Assembly (NCBI GenBank): GCA_900547595.1 | Contig: URHE01000016.1 | Span: 1 to 29,882, forward strand | Direction: 5' to 3' | Source of the DNA: an uncultured Desulfovibrio sp. | GTDB lineage: Bacteria > Desulfobacterota > Desulfovibrionia > Desulfovibrionales > Desulfovibrionaceae | DNA: 29,882 nucleotides | In this document: in pieces, positions 8,157-15,162 of the stretch | Layout: each line of letters starts with the position of its first letter | How positions within the stretch are numbered: position 1 is the first letter of the stretch | The notes under the pieces: generated by a model | Databases searched by the model: none | What the model was told of the DNA's origin: nothing | What the model saw: the letters and a program-made list of their open reading frames with translations, nothing else | Position numbers and translations under genes: made by a program

Positions 8157-8480
8157 GTGTTGTGCTTGACGCTACAGTGCCGGAGAGAAGAAAACGCTGA
8201 ATGCGGCATTTCCCGCGGACTTGCGGGGCAAGCCCGCCCGTGCGCCGTGAAGAGGAAAATTTGTTTTTCCTGTTAAGTTGACGACTTGGCGTGTCTTTTC
8301 CCACGCGGCACACGCCCCTTTGGATGAAGCTGAGGTGTTCCGTGAATATCGGCGCTTTTCGGAAGAACATTCATGGGGCCGGACGATGGCATGCCGCGGT
8401 GTCGGTCGGGCGCCCGGCAGAAATTGCCGCCGCTTTTTTGAAAAAGTCTTGAAAAATATCAGGTTGCTGGCTGTTCGTTT
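8157..8480. other. Gene-less stretch between usp and the sigma-54 gene
   Basis: No convincing coding frame. One weak stem (8415-8419 with 8425-8429) is followed by T6 at 8434-8439 on the plus strand. Upstream activator sites for the sigma-54 promoter would be expected here, but I could not identify a clear repeated dyad. Confidence 0.4.
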
Positions 8481-8497
8481 TTGGCAGAGATTTTGCA
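8481..8497 (+). promoter_or_regulatory. Sigma-54 promoter (-24/-12)
   Basis: The sequence TTGGCAGAGATTTTGCA keeps the invariant GG (8483-8484) and GC (8495-8496) with exactly ten bases between them and fits TTGGCA-N5-TTGCA. Transcription would begin near 8508, only about 24 bases before the ATG at 8532. Such promoters need an AAA+ enhancer-binding protein, which is not in the window. Confidence 0.75.
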
Positions 8498-8531
8498 CAC
8501 TGCCGGGGGAAACGCCAACCCTGGAGGCGAT

Positions 8532-9038
8532 ATGGAAATAAATGCCGAACAACTGGAAGCGTTGCTGCGCGTACAGGAACAACAGGCGCAGAACGCCCGC
8601 AGGCCGGAAGGACAGCCGGGCGCGTTCGATGCCCTCCTTGCCCGGCAACTGTCCGGCCAGGAGCCCGGCGCGGCCGCCAGTCCGCTTCCACCGGGAACAC
8701 AGACCGCGCTGTTCAGCCAGATACTGCTGAACGGTGCCGGAACGAGCCAGGCAGCCGACCCGGATGCGGCGGTGCTGCAGGCCGCCTTTGAGCAGGCCGC
8801 CGGCACACTGGATATCTGGGACACGTATGCCAAAACCCTGGGTTCGTCCCCGACGGACGGCTCCCTGCGCGAAGCCTATGCCCTGCTCGAAGGTATCGAC
8901 AGCGAGGTGACGCGGCTTCGGCAGGATACAGCCGATGTGCGTGGCAAAAATCCCGGTCTGGATGACCTGCTGAACGAACTGGAAGTGCTGACCGCCACGG
9001 AAAAGTTCAAATTCAACCGGGGCGACTATCTGATGTAG
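8532..9038 (+). CDS. Unrecognised 168-residue protein under sigma-54 control
   Basis: I do not recognise a named family. The start at 8532 follows GGAGG by five bases. A TTG at 8481 in the same frame coincides with the sigma-54 promoter and cannot be the start. The protein is acidic, Ala/Gln/Leu-rich and has no signal peptide or membrane segment. Residues 1-20 look helical and Gln-rich, the middle is a low-complexity Gly/Ala/Pro linker, and the second half looks helical and leucine-heptad-like (about 100-155). It ends in a distinctive KFKFNRGDYLM tail. In Desulfovibrio-like bacteria sigma-54 drives many flagellar and nitrogen genes, so a flagellar accessory role is conceivable, but this is inference from the promoter only. 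It is monocistronic, closed by a strong terminator. Confidence 0.8.
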   Translation: MEINAEQLEALLRVQEQQAQNARRPEGQPGAFDALLARQLSGQEPGAAASPLPPGTQTALFSQILLNGAGTSQAADPDAAVLQAAFEQAAGTLDIWDTYAKTLGSSPTDGSLREAYALLEGIDSEVTRLRQDTADVRGKNPGLDDLLNELEVLTATEKFKFNRGDYLM

Positions 9039-9058
9039 CGGCCCCACGACAGCAGTCT

Positions 9059-9100
9059 GCAAAAAAACCGCGGGTCTCAGGGAACCCGCGGTTTTTTTGC
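9059..9100. terminator. Bidirectional intrinsic terminator
   Basis: A 17-bp perfect stem (9059-9075 with 9084-9100, loop of eight) has A7 on its left arm and T7 on its right arm, so it is a textbook rho-independent terminator in either direction. It separates the plus-strand sigma-54 gene from the convergent HD-domain gene. Confidence 0.92.
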
Positions 9101-9134
9101 AAGCGTTCACGCAATGAAATTGCATGAACGCTTG
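9100..9134. repeat. Second dyad abutting the terminator
   Basis: Positions 9100-9109 pair with 9125-9134 (10 bp). After one C/A mismatch, 9111-9115 pair with 9119-9123 around the loop GAA. It shares base 9100 with the terminator stem, so the two hairpins are mutually adjacent. Role unknown; it may back up termination of the HD-domain transcript. Confidence 0.6.
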
Positions 9135-9173
9135 AACATGACATGCCGGTTTCGCGCGGAACCGGGTGCGGGT

Positions 9174-9992
9174 TTACTTAAGCTGCGAAGGCGCATGCGC
9201 TCCACCGGCGGAGGCGCCCCCGCGCGGCACGGCCGCAAGCCGGGCAAGGAGGAGCGCGCGCGTTTCGCCGTAGCTGCCGTCGTCCGGCAGTCCCTCCAGC
9301 AGGTGGCGCGCATGGCCGTCGGTGGCGAACTGGCGGCGGCTGGCGGTAAAATGCATGTCAAAGAGCCAGGTGCCGAGAAGGACGCGCAGGTCGTTGACGC
9401 TTCGCAGGTCCGCGTATGCGGCCACCCGCTGTTCGCGGGCGGCGCGGAGCACCGCGTCGCTCACCAGGTCCGGCGAATCCGGGAGGCCGAGCACAACGGT
9501 GGGGTGATACGGCTCCGGTCCGCACAGGGTCTCGTGCATGACCCGCAAGATGTCCAGCTTGTCCGCATCGCGCACCACATGGGCGACGACGGCGGTTTCC
9601 TCCGGCAGCGCGGGAGGCAGCGCAAAGCGATTGTGCAGCCCGACCCCCGCCAGAACACGCCGGCGCAGAACAGGTGGTTCCCCATCCAGCCGCCGTTCCC
9701 GCTTGAGGATCCTGACGCCCATGAGGCCGTGATTGCAGGATTCCCGATCCCGGAAGGTGCGGTAGCGGCGGTATTGTTCGAATCGGGCCACATCGTGGTA
9801 GAGCGCCGCCAGCAGGCAGGCGCGCCGCAGTTCCGGGGCCATGGGGCTTTCCGCCACGATGGCGCGCGCCGCGCGCAGGACCTCAAGGCTGTGGCGGAGC
9901 TTGAGGTCTATGGGACCGGCGTCGTCCGTCTCCAGCGCGCGCTGTTTTTGGGCATAGTCCTGAAACCATGCTTCATGTTCCGCAATATCCAT
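9174..9992 (-). CDS. HD-domain phosphohydrolase
   Basis: A 272-residue cytoplasmic protein with the metal-binding HD pattern: H34 in the first helix, H66-D67 in AALYHDVARFEQ, further histidines at 88 and 120, and D142 in RDADKLDILR. HD proteins hydrolyse phosphomonoesters or phosphodiesters, including nucleotides and alarmones; the substrate cannot be told here. The start has GAGG about eight bases upstream. It is divergent from the RNase E/G gene and convergent with the sigma-54 gene. The C-terminal 15 residues are Gly/Ala-rich and probably disordered. Confidence 0.88.
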   Translation of the reverse strand: MDIAEHEAWFQDYAQKQRALETDDAGPIDLKLRHSLEVLRAARAIVAESPMAPELRRACLLAALYHDVARFEQYRRYRTFRDRESCNHGLMGVRILKRERRLDGEPPVLRRRVLAGVGLHNRFALPPALPEETAVVAHVVRDADKLDILRVMHETLCGPEPYHPTVVLGLPDSPDLVSDAVLRAAREQRVAAYADLRSVNDLRVLLGTWLFDMHFTASRRQFATDGHARHLLEGLPDDGSYGETRALLLARLAAVPRGGASAGGAHAPSQLK

Positions 9993-10048
9993 GACCGTCC
10001 TCTACGCTTTGCGCGACGCGCTGGCAAGCGCGCCAAGTGGCTGCTGCC

Positions 10049-10068
10049 CGGTGGCGGCGCAAACGCCG
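10049..10068. repeat. 20-base dyad repeat, copy 1
   Basis: This 20-base sequence, containing the hairpin CGGCG-CAAA-CGCCG (10055-10068), recurs exactly at 23689-23708. Both copies are outside genes. This copy lies in the divergent region upstream of the RNase E/G gene. Confidence 0.55.
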
Positions 10069-10261
10069 TGAATGGGCGGCAGCCTCATGGCGCACCGGCG
10101 CGCACGCCTTGCATAATTTCCGAAACCACGTATTCTCTGGGACGAAACCGGCGGCGCCCGCAGGCGCGCATTTCCGGCGCGATGGTGGTTCGCCGCGCAG
10201 CCGAACGCCGGATTCACAAATTTTTTCGGGCGCCCCACAACGGCGCTCTCAAGGGAACTGC

Positions 10262-12913
10262 ATGACTTCCGAGCAAAATACTCTCCCATCGCCGACACCA
10301 GAAACCACAGATTCCAGCCAACATCATCCTTCTTCAGCCGATGCCGCCCCAGGCGGGGAGGAGGCGGCGCCCAGAAAGCCCCGCCGCCGTGCGACAGGGC
10401 GCGCGGCAGGCGCCTCCGGCGCGGAAACGGCGCGGGAAGGCGAATCCGGTGCGGCCACGGCGCCGTCACGGCGCGGCAGGCGCGCTTCCGGAACTTCCGG
10501 GACATCGCGAACCGCAGCCGATGAGGCGCTTGCGCAGCCGCCCCAGGCCGGTGAAAGCCAGGATGCGGCCTCCGGGGAAAGCGCCGCCCCCAGGCGCGGT
10601 CGTCCGCGCGGGCGCGGCAAGAGCGCCGCAGCTCCCGCTGCCGGGCAGATTCCTGCCCAGGGTGACGCCGCCGCTGCCTCCGGGGCGGATGTCTCCGAAG
10701 CGGATGCCGTGAGCATCGCGGTTCCTCGCGGGAGCCGCCGTGGGCGCCGGTCGGCAGCTTCTGCGGAGGGCGAGGCGCCGGTGAGCGCCGGGACGGAAGC
10801 GCCCCGGAAACGCGGCAGGCGTTCCGCCGGCGGTGATGTTCCGGCCATGGAGACTGCGGAGCCCGCCGCGGCGCGGACCGCTTCGGATGGGAGCGTGCAG
10901 GACGCTGCCCTGGAGAAAAGCGCCGCGCCCAAACGCGCGGGTTCGCGCGGGCGCGCCAGAAGTGCTGCCGGTGCCGCTCCCGTTTCCGCCGATATTGCCG
11001 CTGATGTCGTTCCCGCCGTTGACGGCGGCGCGGCAGACGGCGCGGAACCGGCGCCCGCGCCGCAGTCCCGTGGCTCGCGCCGGGGAAAGGCCGCCGTTCC
11101 CGAGGCTGCCGTTCCCGAGGCTGCCGCCGGGGCGCTTGTGACGGACGAGGCTGCCGATGCCGACAGCGGAACCGCGCCCGAGCCTGAAACAGGCGAAACC
11201 GCAAGGCGCAAAAGCCGGCGCGGCAGGCGCGGCGGCCGGGGACGCGGGCACAAGAATCGCGCGCCGGAAGATATGAACGGCGGTGAACAGCCGCAGGGAG
11301 CAGCCGAAGGCGAAGCGTCGGCCCCTGATGCCTCCGCCGGGGAGGAACATGCGCGGGCGGCGTCGGAGGAAGCCGTTGGCGCGCAGGAACCGGCTGCCGG
11401 GGATGGAGCCCGCGGAAGCGGCGCGGGAAAAAAAGCCAGCGCCAAAAAGAGCCGTGAGAAAAGCGGCGCGGAAAGCAAGCGCATGTTCATCAGCGTCCTT
11501 CCCGGCGAGCAGGTGGAGGTGGCGCTGGCGGAGAACGGCATCCTGCTTGAATATTATCTGGACATGCTCCACCAGCGCAAGCTGAAGGGCAATATTTACA
11601 AGGGCGTCATCCATAATATCGACGCCAACCTTCAGGCGGCTTTCGTCAATTACGGCACCGGCAAGAACGGCTTCCTCCAGATCGACGAGGTGCATCCGGA
11701 GTACTGGCAGGCGCCGCATGAGCCCGCCAAGGGCAAGAAGTTTCCGCCCATCCAGAAAGTGCTCAAGGCCGGTCAGGAAGTGCTCGTTCAGGTGGTCAAG
11801 GAACCCACGGGCAACAAGGGCGCCTTTCTCACCACCTGGCTTTCCCTTGCCGGCCGTTTTCTTGTGCTCACCCCGGGGCAGGAGCAGATCGGCGTTTCGC
11901 GCAAGGTAAATGACGAGGAAGAGCGCGCCCGCCTGCGGGAAATGATGAACGGCATCGACCCCGGAAGCGGGCTTGGCGTCATTGTCCGCACGGTGAGCGC
12001 CGGTACCACAAAAAGCACGCTGAAGAACGATCTTCAGTATCTCAAGCGGCTGTGGCGCGACATCCGCAAAAAAGCCACCGAGGTGGCCGCCCCGGCGCTC
12101 GTGCATCAGGAGCCGGGCCTTTCCGAACGGGCCGTGCGCGACTATCTTACGGACGATGTGGGCGAGATATGGGTGGACAATGAGGCCGAGGCCGAGAACG
12201 TCCGCGGCATGGTCAGCCTGCTCTTCCCGCGCAAGAAGGATCTTGTGCGCCTGCATGGCGATCCCCGCCAATCCATGTGGGATCGTTTCAGCCTGCGCCG
12301 CCAGCTTGAGCAGGTCTATTCGCGGGAGGTCATCCTGCCGTCGGGTGGGCGCCTTGTCTTTGACCAGACCGAAGCGCTCATGGCCGTGGATATCAATTCC
12401 GGCAAGATTTCGGGCAAGGGCAATTTCGAGGCCATGGCCTTCAAGACGAACATGGAGGCCGCGGAAGCCATTGCCCGGCATCTGCGGCTGCGGGACATCG
12501 GCGGTCAGGTGGTCATCGACTTCATTGAAATGCGCGACAAGAAGCATGTGCTGGAAGTGGAAAAAACCCTGCGCCAGGCCATGAAGAACGACCGCGCCCG
12601 GCATGATGTGGCCAGGATGAGCTCCTTCGGCCTGCTGGAGCTTGTGCGCCAGCGCATGGGCTCCTCGGCGCTGTCCATCACCCTTGAGCCGTGCCCCGCC
12701 TGCGGCGGCACCGGTTTCAGGCGCAATCTGGAGTGGCAGGCCCTTCAGGCGCTCCGGGACCTCCGCGCGCGGCTGCAATCCTCCAGCGCGCCTACCTGCG
12801 TTTTTGAAACCGCGCGTGAACTGGGCCTCTACCTGCTCAACCACAAGCGCGACACCCTGCGTGACATGGAACAACTGTTCGGCAAATGTCTGGAAATCTC
12901 CATTCAGCCCTAG
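10262..12913 (+). CDS. Ribonuclease E/G family endoribonuclease with long basic N-terminal tail
   Basis: Cuts single-stranded, AU-rich RNA in mRNA decay and rRNA/tRNA processing. It has 883 residues. The catalytic part starts near residue 407 (KRMFISVLPGEQVEVALAEN), with an S1 RNA-binding domain around 440-540, the metal-binding aspartates in VDINSG and VIDFIEM, and the Zn-link CPACGGTGF near the C-terminus. Residues 1-405 are an Ala/Gly/Arg/Ser-rich, probably disordered tail with about nine arginine-rich blocks (for example near 38-49, 110-121, 156-164, 181-189 and 315-329) between acidic Ala-rich spacers. In E. coli RNase E the disordered scaffold is C-terminal, so the layout is reversed. 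The start at 10262 has AAGGGA upstream; an ORF extension to 10037 has no family support. queH overlaps its end. Confidence 0.92.
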   Translation: MTSEQNTLPSPTPETTDSSQHHPSSADAAPGGEEAAPRKPRRRATGRAAGASGAETAREGESGAATAPSRRGRRASGTSGTSRTAADEALAQPPQAGESQDAASGESAAPRRGRPRGRGKSAAAPAAGQIPAQGDAAAASGADVSEADAVSIAVPRGSRRGRRSAASAEGEAPVSAGTEAPRKRGRRSAGGDVPAMETAEPAAARTASDGSVQDAALEKSAAPKRAGSRGRARSAAGAAPVSADIAADVVPAVDGGAADGAEPAPAPQSRGSRRGKAAVPEAAVPEAAAGALVTDEAADADSGTAPEPETGETARRKSRRGRRGGRGRGHKNRAPEDMNGGEQPQGAAEGEASAPDASAGEEHARAASEEAVGAQEPAAGDGARGSGAGKKASAKKSREKSGAESKRMFISVLPGEQVEVALAENGILLEYYLDMLHQRKLKGNIYKGVIHNIDANLQAAFVNYGTGKNGFLQIDEVHPEYWQAPHEPAKGKKFPPIQKVLKAGQEVLVQVVKEPTGNKGAFLTTWLSLAGRFLVLTPGQEQIGVSRKVNDEEERARLREMMNGIDPGSGLGVIVRTVSAGTTKSTLKNDLQYLKRLWRDIRKKATEVAAPALVHQEPGLSERAVRDYLTDDVGEIWVDNEAEAENVRGMVSLLFPRKKDLVRLHGDPRQSMWDRFSLRRQLEQVYSREVILPSGGRLVFDQTEALMAVDINSGKISGKGNFEAMAFKTNMEAAEAIARHLRLRDIGGQVVIDFIEMRDKKHVLEVEKTLRQAMKNDRARHDVARMSSFGLLELVRQRMGSSALSITLEPCPACGGTGFRRNLEWQALQALRDLRARLQSSSAPTCVFETARELGLYLLNHKRDTLRDMEQLFGKCLEISIQP
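11093..11122 (+). repeat. 15-base tandem duplication inside the RNase E/G tail
   Basis: The unit GCCGTTCCCGAGGCT is repeated twice head to tail (11093-11107 and 11108-11122), encoding a doubled A-V-P-E-A. The in-frame duplication suggests that the disordered tail changes length readily. Confidence 0.85.
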
Positions 12914-13518
12914 GTCCGCAGCTTCCGCGCGCGCCGGAGGAGGCAAGCCCGCTCCTCCTCCACGCCTGTTGCGGCCCGTGCGCCATCATGCCGGCGGAAC
13001 GCCTGCGCGATGCCGGATTTGCCGTCACGCTCTGGTATATGAACCCCAATATCCACCCGCTGACGGAGTATCTGCGGCGGCGTGAGGCGGTGGGCGAGTG
13101 CGCGGCGCATCTGGGCGTGGAAGTGTTCTACGCCGATGCCGCGTGGGACATCCGGGCATGGCTCGGCGCGCCCGGGGCGCGGACCTTGCCCCCGGCGCGT
13201 TGCGAATGGTGCTGCGGCAGCCGCGTGCGGGCCGCGCATGCCGCGGCAACGGCGCTGGGCTTTCGCTATTTCAGCACAAGCCTGCTGTATTCGCGCTACC
13301 AGCCCCATGCGGCCATCGCCGCCGCCGGTCGGGAACTGGCGGCCAAGGGCGGCCCGGAATTCGTGTACGGCGATTTTCGCGAAGACTGGCAGGCGGGCAT
13401 CGACCGCTCCAGGGAATGGGGGCTGTACCGGCAGCCCTATTGCGGGTGTATCTTCAGTGAGGCGGAACGCTACCACAAGCGGCTGGAACGCTGTATCAGG
13501 GAAAGTGAGCGGGATTGA
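12886..13518 (+). CDS. queH: Epoxyqueuosine reductase QueH
   Basis: Last step of queuosine synthesis in tRNA: reduces epoxyqueuosine to queuosine at position 34. The 210-residue protein fits the QueH (former DUF208) family: LLLHACCGPC (C28, C29, C32), NPNIHPLTEYLRR, CEWCC (C106, C109, C110), the YSRYQ block and the C-terminal GLYRQPYCGCIFSEAERY (C186, C188). These cysteines hold the Fe-S cluster and neighbouring iron. The start at 12886 lies inside the rne gene (28-base overlap) and has no strong ribosome binding site. No later ATG precedes the conserved cysteines, so coupling to rne translation is likely. The next gene downstream is tRNA-Asn(GUU), a known substrate of this modification. Confidence 0.92.
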   Translation: MSGNLHSALGPQLPRAPEEASPLLLHACCGPCAIMPAERLRDAGFAVTLWYMNPNIHPLTEYLRRREAVGECAAHLGVEVFYADAAWDIRAWLGAPGARTLPPARCEWCCGSRVRAAHAAATALGFRYFSTSLLYSRYQPHAAIAAAGRELAAKGGPEFVYGDFREDWQAGIDRSREWGLYRQPYCGCIFSEAERYHKRLERCIRESERD

Positions 13519-13538
13519 GCCGGGTGTGGATTTTTTGC

Positions 13539-13567
13539 TTGACCTTGTTCCGCGTTTTCCGTAAAAA
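13539..13567 (+). promoter_or_regulatory. Sigma-70 type promoter for tRNA-Asn
   Basis: TTGACC (13539-13544) and TAAAAA (13562-13567) are separated by 17 bases. The start point would be near 13574, nine bases before the mature tRNA, as is common for tRNA genes. Confidence 0.7.
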
Positions 13568-13582
13568 CGCTTTTGCAAACGA

Positions 13583-13658
13583 TCCCCGATAGCTCAATCG
13601 GCAGAGCGGGTGACTGTTAATCACTAGGTTGGCGGTTCAAGTCCGTCTCGGGGAGCCA
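13583..13658 (+). tRNA. tRNA-Asn (anticodon GUU)
   Basis: A complete cloverleaf of 76 bases. The acceptor stem TCCCCGA pairs fully with TCGGGGA (13648-13654), followed by discriminator G and encoded CCA (13656-13658). The anticodon loop reads CTGTTAA, giving GTT for asparagine. The D-loop has AGCTCAATCGGCAGAGC and the T-arm GGTTCAAGTC. It has its own promoter in front and terminator behind. Confidence 0.97.
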
Positions 13659-13673
13659 ATTCCAAATCCAAGG

Positions 13674-13724
13674 AAGCCCCACAAAGCCCAAAAGGCCTTG
13701 TGGGGCTTCACTTTTCTCCTTTTT
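13674..13724 (+). terminator. Intrinsic terminator after tRNA-Asn
   Basis: Positions 13674-13684 pair with 13698-13708 (11 bp, AAGCCCCACAA / TTGTGGGGCTT), with extra pairing possible inside the loop. T-rich sequence, including T5, follows to 13724. Confidence 0.88.
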
Positions 13725-13842
13725 GACGCTCCACGGCCATCCGGGAATGTCTATCGATATACCGACTGTGAGGCCGCACGAGAAATGAGTGTGAGCTGTC
13801 GCGCTGATGACGCTACCAGTGCGGATGCCGGGCCGTCCGTGT

Positions 13843-14691
13843 TCAGGCGTTGGTTTTCGTGCCGGGCGCCGGTTGTCCTTCCATTTCGTCGGCTGCGTTG
13901 TCTGCCAGCAGTGCGGAGAGGCGCAGAAATGCCCCTACAGAGAGGGTTTCTGGCCGCAGTTGAGGTGAGAGGCCGAGGTCGGGCAGCACCTCGGCAAGCC
14001 ATGCCAATCCCGCCCGTGTGAAAATCCCCCCAAGCTGCTTGCGGCGCTGTTGAAAACAGAGCCGGAGCAGTCGCGCCAGAGCCAGGGGAGAGTGCGGCCG
14101 CTCCCCTGGCGGCACGGGCATGAAGGAGAGGACTGCCGAATCCACCCTGGGGGGCGGGCTGAAGGCGCCCGGCCCCAGCGTGAATTCCAGACGCGGCAGG
14201 GTATGGGCCTGCACCCAGACAGACAGCGCGCCATACTGACGCGTGCCCGGCGCAGCGGTAAGGCGCTGCCCCACTTCCTTTTGCACCATGAATACGCAGC
14301 GCGTGGCGCCACTTTGGGAAACAATGTCCCAGATGAGCGGCGAGGCCACATTGTACGGCAGGTTGCCCGTGATTTTCCAACCGGCCTCCGGGGGCAGCCG
14401 CCGCCAGTCGAAGCGCAGGGCATCCATGAGGACGGCGCGTGTGCCGGGAGCGCCGTGCCGCTGGCGTTCCGCGGCCCAATGACGGTCTTTTTCCAGCAGG
14501 AGGAGGGCGGCGTGCGGTTGCGCCTCCAGCGCGCGCGTCAGTGCCCCCGGGCCGGGACCGATCTCCAGCACCCTGTCATCCGCATGCGGCCTCAGCAGGG
14601 CCGCGATGCGGCGGCAGATACCCTCGTTCCGGAGAAAATGCTGGCCGAGGCTTTTTTTGGCACGCGGCGCGTCAGGAGTTGGTGAGCTCAT
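13843..14691 (-). CDS. rsmA: 16S rRNA adenine-N6,N6-dimethyltransferase
   Basis: Methylates two adjacent adenines near the 3' end of 16S rRNA using S-adenosylmethionine, a late step of small-subunit maturation (KsgA). The 282-residue protein has KSLGQHFL near the start, the SAM motif VLEIGPGPGALT, the acidic EKD and DAL positions, the catalytic NLPY (in ITGNLPYNVASPL), the QKEVGQRL block and FSPPPRVDSAVLSF. The ATG at 14691 gives the family length. The sequence before it is pyrimidine-rich on the minus strand, with no good ribosome binding site, so expression may be weak or leader-controlled. A longer frame to 14925 is not family-like. Confidence 0.93.
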   Translation of the reverse strand: MSSPTPDAPRAKKSLGQHFLRNEGICRRIAALLRPHADDRVLEIGPGPGALTRALEAQPHAALLLLEKDRHWAAERQRHGAPGTRAVLMDALRFDWRRLPPEAGWKITGNLPYNVASPLIWDIVSQSGATRCVFMVQKEVGQRLTAAPGTRQYGALSVWVQAHTLPRLEFTLGPGAFSPPPRVDSAVLSFMPVPPGERPHSPLALARLLRLCFQQRRKQLGGIFTRAGLAWLAEVLPDLGLSPQLRPETLSVGAFLRLSALLADNAADEMEGQPAPGTKTNA

Positions 14692-15162
14692 AGAGGGGAA
14701 GAAATGGTTGAAAACCACGCTATGGTGTACCGGAGGCGTTTGGCCTGCCCGCAGGCTTGCGGGGTTCCGGGCACGATGTCCTGCCTGATTGCTGTAACGC
14801 CCACGCGCAACAGGCCGGAGCAGGCTGAACGGCATAATGCCCTGAAGCGTGTGCCGGAAAAACCATGCCGCCCCGGAGTGCGGACCGTTCTGGAACGGCG
14901 GCCGTACAGTCCGGGGCGGCGACAACGGGAAGCGGGCCGGATGCCACGGGGCATCAAGCGACGCGAACCCCGGGGCGGGTGGAACCTCAGGGATTCCGCC
15001 GGGGTTCCCATGTGGCTGACATGGGCATATCGCGCCTTGCGTACTGTTCTCTATCGGCGGCTTCCAGAAAAAGTTGAGAGGTTTTGCCGAAAAACTTCCC
15101 GGGCGCCGCCTGGGCCTGGTTTTTCCGTCCTCGTTCGCTCCGGCCGCTCGCGCATCTTCTGT
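14692..15162. other. 471-base gene-less stretch rich in dyads
   Basis: Between rsmA and the acyl-CoA synthetase gene I see no supported coding frame. Hairpins include 14965-14973 with 14999-15007 (9 bp, with a further GGAA/TTCC pairing inside), 15007-15013 with 15019-15025 (7 bp around GGCTG) and the terminator-like stem at 15098-15114. Part of this must hold the rsmA promoter and leader. No known riboswitch or small RNA was recognised. Confidence 0.5.
15089..15114 (-). terminator. Terminator-like stem after the six-gene run
   Basis: On the minus strand CCCAGGC and GCCCGGG pair (one A/C mismatch) around GGC, followed by AAG and T5. It lies about 50 bases past the acyl-CoA synthetase stop and is the likely end of the long transcript from hflK. 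Confidence 0.55.

Noticed and set aside
13583..13724. tRNA-Asn as an integration site for a mobile element
   Set aside because: The next genes are ordinary (rsmA); no integrase and no repeated tRNA 3' end were seen in the window.
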